Below the pieces are notes generated by a model. The model was not told the DNA's origin, searched no databases, and saw nothing but the letters and a program-made list of their open reading frames with translations. DNA of 33,293 nucleotides from Candidatus Symbiothrix sp. (lineage in GTDB: Bacteria > Bacteroidota > Bacteroidia > Bacteroidales > Azobacteroidaceae): assembly GCA_031261295.1 (NCBI GenBank), contig JAISKT010000036.1, positions 1 to 33,293 on the forward strand, given 5' to 3'. Below are positions 7,464-15,289 of the stretch, piece after piece. The stretch's first letter is position 1; every line of letters starts with the position of its first letter. The translations under genes and the position numbers were made by a program.

Positions 7464-7950
7464 CCAATTAAATAAAAAAAGACATTAATTACAAAATAGG
7501 AAACAGTTTATAAAGATATAATTCATTAGAATATAAAGCGTTAATTTTATTCTTGTATTACGAAATCTCGACAATTTCGATACCGGCAAGAATAAATAAG
7601 TAAGCGTTCACGTGGATTCGTGGGCAAAACTTATTTGTCGGTATAGGTAGTCGAGAACCTCGTAATACAAATAAAGTTATAGTCCCACGTTTTTTCTATT
7701 TTAAATAACCGCTTCACAGGGACTTGGAAGCATAAATTTCTACAAACATGCAGAACAAGTCATAGGAAATTGGCGGGCGTTCCGGTTCAATAGTTTTTTC
7801 TCTCATTTTTCAACTGATTGAACGCGCTCGTCCACTACTTAGGGTACAGGCAACCAGATTTTTTTTCATTATTTATAATTTTAATTTTTAATTTTTAATT
7901 TACCGGTTGCCTGTCCTTTTTACCAGATTATAAACTTAATAAAAACAATA
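7464..7950 (+). ncRNA. Structured 5' leader RNA, copy 1 (unassigned family)
   Basis: This stretch has no gene but strong RNA structure. Nested helices: TTGTATTACGA (7553) with 7660-7670; CTCGAC (7567) with 7650-7655; ATACCGGCAA (7580) with 7635-7644; ATAAGT (7596) with 7629-7634; and a hairpin CACG/CGTG at 7609-7622. Downstream are AGTCCC (7681) with GGGACT (7719), a hairpin at 7772-7833 around a pyrimidine-rich loop, and ACAGGCAACC (7846) with 7905-7914 followed by CCTTTTT, which resembles an intrinsic terminator before the start codon. The second copy at 18091-18611 keeps these helices while changing their bases. I do not recognise it as a known Rfam family. It could be a riboregulator or attenuator. 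Confidence 0.75.
7846..7920 (+). terminator. Terminator-like hairpin at the end of leader 1
   Basis: A perfect 10-bp inverted repeat (7846-7855 and 7905-7914) closes a 49-nt AT-rich loop containing a TTTTTAA run of repeats, and is followed by CCTTTTT. It ends about 30 bases before the ATG of the 110-aa gene, so it could attenuate it. The long loop makes it atypical. Confidence 0.45.
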
Positions 7951-8283
7951 ATGAAGAAAATTGTATTTTTAATGCTGACACTCATCGTTTTGGGTGCAGC
8001 CAGTGTGAATGCGCAAGTACGTATCGGGGGAGCCGATACGGATGTTCCCACCCCAGGGGCTGTCCTGGATTTGAACAATGCGACCGGTGGTTATGTAGGT
8101 GGGCTATTATTGCCCAAAGTAAGCAGTTTGACGTTAACCAGTGTAGAAGCATTTTCTACGGAACCCGATGCCGCCGATAAGCTTGTCGGGCTGATTGTGT
8201 ATAATGCCGATCCCGACGCCGAAGGTATTTATATCTGGACGGGTGCAACAGACGGATGGAAACCGATTTGGAAGAAAAACTAA
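7951..8283 (+). CDS. Small secreted protein of the 'VRIGG...GAVLDL' module family, 110 aa
   Basis: There is a signal peptide (MKKIVFLMLTLIVLGAASVNA), then one module with the pattern PGAVLDL, GGLLLPKVS, GLIVYN and GIYIWTGA. The same module forms the N-terminal part of the next gene and of the protein at 18612-19964, whose signal peptide is also nearly identical. Here the module is the whole protein. Its stop codon overlaps the next start (TAATG at 8281-8285), so the two are probably coupled. Bacteroidales cell-surface and adhesin-like proteins often start with this module; its function is not known to me. It is preceded by the structured leader. Confidence 0.85.
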   Translation: MKKIVFLMLTLIVLGAASVNAQVRIGGADTDVPTPGAVLDLNNATGGYVGGLLLPKVSSLTLTSVEAFSTEPDAADKLVGLIVYNADPDAEGIYIWTGATDGWKPIWKKN

Positions 8284-11200
8284 TGAAGAGAAAGAACATG
8301 AAACAGAGAACAAAAAGAACTTGGGCGGCATGCCTTGCCGCCTTATGGCTGGTTTTGCCTGCCGTCTTGCAAGCGCAGGTACATATCGGCGGAACGGAGA
8401 GCGCCGTGAAGGGAGCTTTGCTGGATTTGACGACTCCAGCGGGGTCGAATCTCGGCTTACTCCCTTTGAATGTAAGTCTTGAGGATATCAATGAAATTCC
8501 GGATGTGTTTACCAACAAGGCTTCTATCACAGCCGGTGATTTGCAAGGTTTGATCGTGTACAACATCAATCCGGATCTGCCGGACGGCGCAGGCCTTTAT
8601 GTCTGGAACGGGGCGAAATGGAGCAAAATTGTTAGTTGTACCGGCGCTCCTACCTTGGGAGCCTTAACCGCCGCTACCATCTGTAACGGGAGCGATTTGA
8701 TCCGGACGGCCGATGTGGTTTCCGATAACGGTTCGCCGGTCACCAAGTATGAATGGAAATTGGGAGGTGTGACGATAGATACCTCTGAAAATTTAAGTTA
8801 TGAAGTAACGGCTGACGATAACGGCAAAGTGTTGACCTTGTCGGTCATCAATGCGTGCGGTACCACTACTACCGCGGGTGTAACGCTAACCGTTCCGGCC
8901 GCTCTTACACAACCCGATCCGGCGGCCGCCACTATTTGTAACGGCGCAATGTATGCCTTTACATTGGCTGCCGCAACCGGCGGTTCGGGAGCGATCTCTT
9001 ACAACTGGCAGGAAAGTACCAATGGCGTGGCCTGGGAGGATGCCGAAGGTACACGGGACGAAGCCGACTATACGGTGGAAGAGTTAACCGAAACGATGTA
9101 TTACCGCCGGCAAGCTACCGCTGCCGACTGCGGGGGAACCATCGAATCGGCAAGCGCCAAAGTAACCGTGAACCCGGCTTTTACACAGCCTGATCCGTCT
9201 GTCGTTACGATCTGTAACGGCGCAACAACTACCCTTACCCTGGCTGCCGCCACGGGAGGTTCGGGCGCTATCACTTACAACTGGCAACAGAGCGCCGATG
9301 ACGAAACCTGGGCGGATGCCGAAGGTACACGGGACGGGGCTAACTATACGACTCCGGCGTTGACAACGACCATGTATTACCGTCGCCAGGCGATAGCTGC
9401 TACCTGTGGTGGAACCATCAATTCGGCCAGCGCTGAGGTAACCGTGAACGCCGCCTTTACGCAACCTGCTCCGGCGGCCGTCTCTATTTGTATCGGATCC
9501 GAGTACACCTTTACATTGGATGAAGCTACCGGCGGTTCGGGAGCGATCACTTACCAGTGGGAACAGAGTGTGGACAACAGCGCCTGGGCCAATGCTGATG
9601 GAACAAGCACGGATGCGAATTATACAACACCGGCGTTGACAAGTAACATGTATTACCGCCGCATAGCAACTGCCGCCACTTGTGGAGGAACCATCACTTC
9701 CGCTTCGGCTCTGGTAACAGCTGCTACGACCGCCACCCTGACGCAACCCGCTCCGGCGGCCGTTACTATTTGTAGCGGTACGACGACTACCTTTACATTG
9801 GCTGCCGCCACCGGCGGTTCGGGAGCGATCACTTACCAATGGCAACAGAGCGCCAACAACAGCGCCTGGGTCAATGCCACAGGCACGAGCAACACGGCGA
9901 ACTATACGACTCCGGCGTTGACAGGCAACATGTATTACCGCCGTATAGCGACTGCCGCCACTTGTGGTGGAAGCAATACTTCCGCCGCCGCTTTGGTAAC
10001 CATAGCCGCCGCTTTAACGCAAGCCAATCCGGCGGCCGCCACCATCTGTTACAACACGACACGGGCGATTACGTTGGCTGTCGCTACGGGAGGCGCCGGA
10101 ACGATTACGTACAACTGGCAACAGAGCGCCGATAACAGCACTTGGGCCAATGCGGCAGGTACGCGCAATGCGGCTAACTATACAACTCCGGCATTGACAA
10201 GCAACATGTATTACCGCCGGCAAGCTACGGTCTGCAGTACAACCATTACTTCGGCTTCGGCTTTGATAACGGTGACTGCCAACTTTACGCAGGCCAATCC
10301 GGCTGCCGCGACTATCTGTTACAACACGACACGGGCGATTACCCTGGCTGTTCCAACCGGTGGTTCGGGAACGATTACCTACAACTGGCAACAGAGTACC
10401 GATAACGCGACTTGGGCCAATGCGGCCGGTACGCGCAACGCTGCGAATTATACAACCCCAACGTTGACAACGGCCATGTATTACCGTCGCCAGGCGATAG
10501 CTGCCACCTGTGGCGGAACCATCACTTCGGCAAGCGCCAAGATAACAGTGAATGCAAACTTTACACAGGCCAATCCGGCTGCTGCTACTATCTGTTACAA
10601 CACGCAAAGGGCGATTACGTTAGCTGCTGCCACCGGAGGTTCGGGAACGATCACGTACAATTGGCAACAGAGTACGGATAACAGCACCTGGGCCAATGCG
10701 GCAGGTACGCGCAATGCGGCTAACTATACGACGCCTGCGTTGACAACGACCATGTATTACCGGCGCCAGGCGATAGCTGCCACTTGTGGTGGAACCATTA
10801 CTTCGGCCAGCGCTAAAATAACAGTGACAGCTAACTTTACGCAAGCCAATCCGGCGGCCGCGACGATACAACTTGGTTCTACGCGAACCTTTACGGTGGC
10901 TGTTCCAACCGGCGGTTCGGGAACGATTACCTACAATTGGCAACAGAGCGCCGATAACAGCACCTGGGCCAATGCGGCAGGTACGCGCAACGCTGCGAAT
11001 TATACAACACCGGCGTTGACAACAACCATGTATTACCGCCGCCAAGCTATGGCTGCTACTTGTGGAGGTACCATTACTTCGGCTTCGGCTAAGGTGACGG
11101 TGACTAAAACCGGTTCCGCTACAATCGGATCCAATAGTTATTCAACTTACTGCTATGGAGGAACGATCGGTTGTTGGATGGTGCAAAACTCGAAGGAAGG

Positions 11201-11549
11201 TACGGCCTCCTATTCCGATGCGACCTACGGCAAATACTACCTTTGGGCGGATAGAAACGGTGCTTGTGTTTCGCCTTGGACTGTCCCGACAGAAACCCAG
11301 TGGAATGCTTTAAAAACTTACATTAATGGCTCATCGGCTACGGCTGCGGAAAAGGCCATGTGGTTCTCCGGCACTGCGCTTGCCGGATACTACAATGGAG
11401 GTACTTGGGCGCAAAAAGCTACATACGGTTACTGGTGGAGTAGTAGTGTAACGTACCAGTACTACAATCGCGGTCAATATGAGCAGTTGAGTGGCCCGGC
11501 TGTTGGGTATGTGAGCTCCAGTTTGCCCGTTCGGTGCATAAAGAATTAA
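8283..11549 (+). CDS. Large secreted repeat protein with C-terminal FISUMP domain, 1088 aa
   Basis: I chose the ATG at 8283, which overlaps the previous stop (TAATG); 8298 is an alternative. Order: signal peptide (residues 1-32, ending LPAVLQAQ), the VHIGG/GALLDL module (about 33-118), an Ig/PKD-like domain (about 120-206), eight tandem repeats of 90-93 residues (about 207-942), and a C-terminal FISUMP domain (Fibrobacter succinogenes major paralogous domain, about 943-1088) with CWMVQNSKEG, the WTVPTETQWNAL motif, YWWSSS and the terminal VRCIKN. Each repeat starts like FTQANPAAATICYN, contains GGSGTITYNWQQS and YYRRQA, and has paired cysteines except the last. Likely a surface-exposed adhesin or structural protein; no sorting signal was identified. 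Confidence 0.9.
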   Translation: MKRKNMKQRTKRTWAACLAALWLVLPAVLQAQVHIGGTESAVKGALLDLTTPAGSNLGLLPLNVSLEDINEIPDVFTNKASITAGDLQGLIVYNINPDLPDGAGLYVWNGAKWSKIVSCTGAPTLGALTAATICNGSDLIRTADVVSDNGSPVTKYEWKLGGVTIDTSENLSYEVTADDNGKVLTLSVINACGTTTTAGVTLTVPAALTQPDPAAATICNGAMYAFTLAAATGGSGAISYNWQESTNGVAWEDAEGTRDEADYTVEELTETMYYRRQATAADCGGTIESASAKVTVNPAFTQPDPSVVTICNGATTTLTLAAATGGSGAITYNWQQSADDETWADAEGTRDGANYTTPALTTTMYYRRQAIAATCGGTINSASAEVTVNAAFTQPAPAAVSICIGSEYTFTLDEATGGSGAITYQWEQSVDNSAWANADGTSTDANYTTPALTSNMYYRRIATAATCGGTITSASALVTAATTATLTQPAPAAVTICSGTTTTFTLAAATGGSGAITYQWQQSANNSAWVNATGTSNTANYTTPALTGNMYYRRIATAATCGGSNTSAAALVTIAAALTQANPAAATICYNTTRAITLAVATGGAGTITYNWQQSADNSTWANAAGTRNAANYTTPALTSNMYYRRQATVCSTTITSASALITVTANFTQANPAAATICYNTTRAITLAVPTGGSGTITYNWQQSTDNATWANAAGTRNAANYTTPTLTTAMYYRRQAIAATCGGTITSASAKITVNANFTQANPAAATICYNTQRAITLAAATGGSGTITYNWQQSTDNSTWANAAGTRNAANYTTPALTTTMYYRRQAIAATCGGTITSASAKITVTANFTQANPAAATIQLGSTRTFTVAVPTGGSGTITYNWQQSADNSTWANAAGTRNAANYTTPALTTTMYYRRQAMAATCGGTITSASAKVTVTKTGSATIGSNSYSTYCYGGTIGCWMVQNSKEGTASYSDATYGKYYLWADRNGACVSPWTVPTETQWNALKTYINGSSATAAEKAMWFSGTALAGYYNGGTWAQKATYGYWWSSSVTYQYYNRGQYEQLSGPAVGYVSSSLPVRCIKN
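8901..11108 (+). repeat. Eight tandem in-frame repeats of 270-279 bp
   Basis: Repeat starts are at about 8901, 9177, 9453, 9732, 10011, 10281, 10557 and 10833, so units are 276, 276, 279, 279, 270, 276, 276 and about 276 bp. The last four are most alike at the nucleotide level (many identical runs), which suggests recent duplication or gene conversion; the first two are the most diverged. Confidence 0.92.
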
Positions 11550-11587
11550 TTTACTGTCTGAACTCTGATACTTAGAGCTTTAAACTG

Positions 11588-11616
11588 AATTTCTTCCCTC
11601 CTAAGGGGAAGAAATT
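11588..11616 (+). terminator. Hairpin downstream of the repeat-protein gene
   Basis: A perfect 11-bp inverted repeat (AATTTCTTCCC at 11588-11598 and its complement at 11606-11616) with a 7-nt loop, 39 bases after the stop. No T-run follows. Confidence 0.45.
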
Positions 11617-11636
11617 GGGGAGGTATGTCTTTTACA

Positions 11637-11666
11637 AATGAAGGTCGCAAACACCCGACCTTCATT
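11637..11666 (+). terminator. Second hairpin downstream of the repeat-protein gene
   Basis: A perfect 11-bp inverted repeat (AATGAAGGTCG at 11637-11647 and its complement at 11656-11666) with an 8-nt loop. Likely a transcription end structure, although no clear T-run follows. The rest of the gap, 11667-11948, shows no gene or repeat I can support. Confidence 0.5.
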
Positions 11667-11948
11667 GGTAGAAATAAGGTATATTCTTTAAGAAGCTAAT
11701 TAGTAATGGGTTGCGTTTTCTTATGGGGTAGCAAGAACACAGGAACAGGAGCATCTACCGGATGAAAGTTCTCAAGTGATTTTCTATCAATACAATAAGG
11801 AGCGCAGCCCTTTTCTTTATTAGAACACGGATAAAACGGAAGACACGGATTTTTACGGTACGGTATTGATTTTCATTTGAATGATTATAATACAAAGTTA
11901 GCTATAAATTACACATAAAACAATATTTTTAGTACTTTTACCCCCTGA

Positions 11949-12557
11949 ATGTTGGTAAAACTCTACGAAACAAACCCCAATCAGCGGGAAATCGACAAAG
12001 TAGTCGGGATTCTCAAAGACGGCGGCATAGTCATTTATCCTACGGATACGGTCTATGCTATGGGCTGTGATGCCTTGAATGTCAGGGCTGTAGAGAAGAT
12101 TTGCAAGCTGAAGGGCATCAATCCGCAAAAGACCAATCTGTCTATTATTTGCAGTGACTTGAGCAATATCAGCGAATACGCCAAGGTCAACAACACCGTT
12201 TTCAAATTGATGAAAAAGAACTTGCCCGGGCCGTTCACTTTTATCCTGACCGCCACCGGCAGTCTCCCGAAGATTTACAAGAACCGGAAAGAAGTCGGCA
12301 TCCGTATCCCGGACAACAACATCATCCGGACATTAGTGCAGGAATTGGGCAATCCGGTGCTCACCACTTCCGTGCGGGACAAAGATGATATTTTGGAATA
12401 CAGCACCGACCCCGAATTGATAGCGGAAGAATACGGCGAAACAGTCGATGTGGTTATAGACGGCGGTTATGGCGGGCTGGAACCTTCTACCATCGTGGAT
12501 TGCACCGGCGACGAAATCGAAATCGTCCGCCAGGGGAAAGGTGAATTAATAGAATAA
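11949..12557 (+). CDS. Sua5/YciO/YrdC-family protein (YciO-like threonylcarbamoyl-AMP synthase)
   Basis: The 202-residue protein shows the family's nucleotide-binding features: GGIVIYPTDTVYAMGCDA near residue 30, KTNLSIICSDLSNISEYA near 60-76, PGPFTFIL near 95-101, GIRIPDN near 118-124 and a C-terminal PSTIVDC. The spacing and the KxxNLSxICxDLS segment look more like E. coli YciO than TsaC. Known family role: making threonylcarbamoyl-AMP from threonine, bicarbonate and ATP for the t6A modification of ANN-reading tRNAs; YciO-type members are less well proven in this role. The M23 peptidase gene follows after 5 bases. Confidence 0.88.
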   Translation: MLVKLYETNPNQREIDKVVGILKDGGIVIYPTDTVYAMGCDALNVRAVEKICKLKGINPQKTNLSIICSDLSNISEYAKVNNTVFKLMKKNLPGPFTFILTATGSLPKIYKNRKEVGIRIPDNNIIRTLVQELGNPVLTTSVRDKDDILEYSTDPELIAEEYGETVDVVIDGGYGGLEPSTIVDCTGDEIEIVRQGKGELIE

Positions 12558-12562
12558 TCTAT

Positions 12563-14275
12563 ATGATAACGCGATTCTTAAAAATTTTCCTTGTCATTGC
12601 GCGCTTGACGCGCAAGCCCGCAATGACAGTTATTTTGTGGGTGTTTGCTTGCGTCAGCCTCAATATTCAGGCTCAGGACATGGTTGCACCGATGGATATT
12701 CCCTTGTTCCTCAGTGGTAATTTCGGTGAATTGCGGAACAATCATTTTCATTCGGGAGACGATTTCAAGACACAGGGCGTGACCGGCATTCCGGTGAAAT
12801 CGGTGAAAGACGGGTATGTTTCCCGCATCGGCGTCAGTCCGTATGGCTATGGCAACGTGCTGTACATCGATCATCCCGACGGCACTACTTCCGTTTACGG
12901 CCATTTGGAACGGTTTATTCCCCGCATTGAATCCGTTGTCCGCGACAGCCAGTACCTGAAAGAGTCTTTTACGGTAAATTTGTATTTCCAACCCGGTCAA
13001 CTTCCGGTGAAAAAAGGCGAACGAATTGCGTGGAGCGGTAATACCGGCGGTTCCGGCGGCCCGCACCTGCATTTTGAGTTTCGTGAAACGGAAAGCGAAA
13101 AAGCCATTGACCCGCTTCCGTATTTCAAAAATAGAGTGAAAGATACCCGACCGCCCGAAATCCGGGGAATCATGCTGTTTCCTCAACCGGGCAAGGGAAT
13201 CGCCAATGGAAGCGCACACAATCAGCCGGTTACCTTGTTGAAAGACAAAGCGGGCAACCAGAGCGCCAAACAGCCCGTCACCGCTTGGGGACAAATCGGC
13301 GTGGGCGTAAAAGCCTACGACCGGATGAGCGAAACAACCAATATCTACGGCGTAAACGAAATTATCCTGAAAGTGGACGGCAGCGAAGTCTATCATTCGG
13401 TGATGAATAAATTCCCAATCGACGACACACGCTACCTCAACACCTATATTGATTGGAAAGAATGGACGGAAAACAATTCGTTTTACATGAAATCTTTTAC
13501 CGACCCGGGCAACCACTTAGGCGTTAACCGCGCCCAAAGCAACGGGATTATCGATATTGATAAAGAAAAAATCTATCACCTGGAATATATCCTGAAAGAC
13601 GTTTACGGGAATGCGGCTACTTTCCGGTTCGATATTACCGGCAAGAAAGCGCCGATTCCACCGGTGGTAATGAATGGCAGTTATTTTCCACAGAATAAGG
13701 ACAATGAATTTTACGGGCAAGGTATTGACTTGAAAATCCCGCAAAACAATTTGTATTCCGATATCTTTTTGAAAACAGATTTCGTTCCCAAATATACGCC
13801 TTTCGCGCCCTTGTATATCCTTGGCGAAAGACTTCCCCTGCATTCGTATTGCCCGTTGACACTGGAAATTACCAATGATACCTATCCCGATAAATCCAAA
13901 TATGGAATCGTTCAGGTCTTGAAAAATAAACGGAACTGGATAGGCGGAGAATACGAAGACGGAAAGATTACAGGCAAGATTCGTGAGTTAGGTCGCTATA
14001 CCATTGATGTAGATACGGTTCCGCCGGTAATTACGCCCGTCAACCCGGCCAAATGGGAAACGAACCGGCGGATAGCGTTCAAAATCACCGATGACCTGAG
14101 CGGTATTGCCTCTTACCGTGGAACGATGAATGGCGAATTTATTCTCTTTCAATACGATTACAAAACAAATTCGCTTTATCACGAATATGACTCCAAACGG
14201 GCGAAGTACGGGAACGGAACGCTGCGGTTGGTGGTAGCGGATGAGGCCGGGAATCAAAGCGAGTGGTTCAAATAA
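12563..14275 (+). CDS. Secreted M23-family metallopeptidase, 570 aa
   Basis: The LytM/M23 domain lies at about residues 45-180. It has the zinc-binding HSGDD (His63, Asp67) and PHLHFEF (His168, His170) motifs, so the catalytic set looks complete. Known role: cutting peptide cross-links in peptidoglycan. About 390 further residues are of unknown fold. The N-terminus is odd: the signal peptide proper (MTVILWVFACVSLNIQA) starts at the ATG at 12623, while the ATG at 12563 adds 20 residues encoded largely by a palindrome (12592-12628). I keep the upstream start because 5 bases separate it from the preceding gene, but 12623 is equally possible. Confidence 0.88.
   Translation: MITRFLKIFLVIARLTRKPAMTVILWVFACVSLNIQAQDMVAPMDIPLFLSGNFGELRNNHFHSGDDFKTQGVTGIPVKSVKDGYVSRIGVSPYGYGNVLYIDHPDGTTSVYGHLERFIPRIESVVRDSQYLKESFTVNLYFQPGQLPVKKGERIAWSGNTGGSGGPHLHFEFRETESEKAIDPLPYFKNRVKDTRPPEIRGIMLFPQPGKGIANGSAHNQPVTLLKDKAGNQSAKQPVTAWGQIGVGVKAYDRMSETTNIYGVNEIILKVDGSEVYHSVMNKFPIDDTRYLNTYIDWKEWTENNSFYMKSFTDPGNHLGVNRAQSNGIIDIDKEKIYHLEYILKDVYGNAATFRFDITGKKAPIPPVVMNGSYFPQNKDNEFYGQGIDLKIPQNNLYSDIFLKTDFVPKYTPFAPLYILGERLPLHSYCPLTLEITNDTYPDKSKYGIVQVLKNKRNWIGGEYEDGKITGKIRELGRYTIDVDTVPPVITPVNPAKWETNRRIAFKITDDLSGIASYRGTMNGEFILFQYDYKTNSLYHEYDSKRAKYGNGTLRLVVADEAGNQSEWFK
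12592..12628. repeat. Nested palindromes at the M23 gene start
   Basis: TGTCATTGC (12592-12600) pairs with GCAATGACA (12620-12628), and TTGCGCG/CGCGCAA forms an overlapping inner hairpin at about 12598-12616. It resembles short intergenic repeat elements seen in many Bacteroidetes genomes, but here lies inside or just before the coding sequence. Confidence 0.6.
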
Positions 14276-14385
14276 CGCTGGATTTTAAGTAAATTTTTTT
14301 GCAGCAAAATTATTATTTTAATTTATTTGTTCGTATATTTGTAAACTTTTAATAAAAAATAATCACTAAACTATGACTCCAATTT

Positions 14386-14877
14386 ATGGAAACGAGAACA
14401 CAAGAAGAAAAAAAGAGTAAGAAAAGAAGCGATTCTCTTCAATGGAATATCTCAAGAGGAAATAAGAATCAAAAATTCTCTGTAGATCAAGTTCTTGATG
14501 CGTATGAAGATGGACTTTGCAAAGGCCTTGCCATAACAAAAGAGCTTAAAGAAAAAATTAAAAAAAACGTAGAACTTGTTAGTAAATCAGGAGAAGCCTT
14601 TTTTAAAGAAATAAATAAGGAAGATGAGAAGTGTGTATCCATTTTCTTGAAGCAAAATTGGTATGATTCTTATAATCTGATATGTGTGTTGGAAAAAAAT
14701 TTATATTCTGATGATTTGATTTCAAGACAAATATATGAAAAATCTTGGGGATATGAAGACAAGTTGAGAAATAAAGACATATCCTTAAGTATATCTTTTA
14801 TTCCAAATAATGAACATCTGAATTTTAATCGCTTGAAAGCAGACGGATATTTTTGTTTCTATGGGAAATTGTATTAA
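14386..14877 (+). CDS. Hypothetical protein of an AT-rich two-gene unit, 163 aa
   Basis: I do not recognise this protein. It starts with a charged, lysine-rich segment (about residues 6-17), followed by a mostly helical region containing FSVDQVLDAYEDGLCKGLAI, and ends GYFCFYGKLY. There is no signal peptide or membrane segment. A -7 element TATATTTG lies at 14334-14341. It overlaps the HEPN-like gene by 17 bases. Both genes are clearly more AT-rich than the flanking genes and lack the codon pattern of the neighbours, which suggests transfer. A toxin-antitoxin or defence pair is possible but not shown. Confidence 0.7.
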   Translation: METRTQEEKKSKKRSDSLQWNISRGNKNQKFSVDQVLDAYEDGLCKGLAITKELKEKIKKNVELVSKSGEAFFKEINKEDEKCVSIFLKQNWYDSYNLICVLEKNLYSDDLISRQIYEKSWGYEDKLRNKDISLSISFIPNNEHLNFNRLKADGYFCFYGKLY

Positions 14878-15268
14878 TATTGAACATGCTATTCATAATG
14901 AAAAAGTATGTAATTATCTTGATCGAAAACCTGAATTTGTGGATTGGATAATAACAACTGCTTTTTATTCTTCATTGCATTACATAAGGCATAAGATATT
15001 ACCTTATGTATATGAAGATAAATCAGGAAATATTAAAACATACGACGATTTTGAAAGCCTATTCAATAACTTCAAAAAAGAAGGAGAAGGGAGACATGGC
15101 TTTCAAAAAAGATTTGTTGAGGAAAATATGACTGAAATTCGATTTGAATATCAAAAACTTCACGAATTATGTCAAAATGCCCGTTATTATAATTATAAAT
15201 TTCAAAGGGAAGATTCGATTAAAGCAAGAGAATATCTACAAATTATTAAAAAAAATTGTTACAATTAA
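14861..15268 (+). CDS. HEPN-like protein, 135 aa
   Basis: The pattern FVDWIITTAFYSSLHYIRH (about residues 26-44), then RHGFQKRFV and YQKLHELCQNARYYNYKF, followed by KAREYLQIIKK, follows the layout of small HEPN-domain proteins (helix with WxxxxAFYSxLH, then YxxLxxxxRxARY). Many HEPN proteins are ribonucleases of toxin-antitoxin or defence systems with an R-x4-6-H motif; no clean copy of that motif is visible, so activity is uncertain. It overlaps the upstream gene by 17 bases, pointing to joint expression. Confidence 0.65.
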   Translation: MGNCINIEHAIHNEKVCNYLDRKPEFVDWIITTAFYSSLHYIRHKILPYVYEDKSGNIKTYDDFESLFNNFKKEGEGRHGFQKRFVEENMTEIRFEYQKLHELCQNARYYNYKFQREDSIKAREYLQIIKKNCYN

Positions 15269-15289
15269 ATCCTTTAATACAAAGAATCT

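Noticed and set aside
7548-7730. Leader core as tmRNA, 6S RNA or RNase P RNA
   Set aside because: It occurs twice, always before the same gene family, and lacks the conserved sequences of those RNAs.
7784-7823. GTTCAAT/ATTGAAC inverted repeat as an invertible-promoter site
   Set aside because: The enclosed segment is only about 25 bp, has no promoter, and the paired copy 2 keeps complementarity rather than sequence, which fits an RNA stem.
9084-11045. Long open frames on the minus strand across the tandem-repeat region
   Set aside because: They are antisense to the repeat gene, show Arg/Ser/Gly-rich repeats that mirror its codon use, and have no start-site support.
11550-11948. Template repeat for the FISUMP gene end
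   Set aside because: Read for similarity to the last 100 bp of the gene; only two hairpins and unrelated AT-rich sequence were found.
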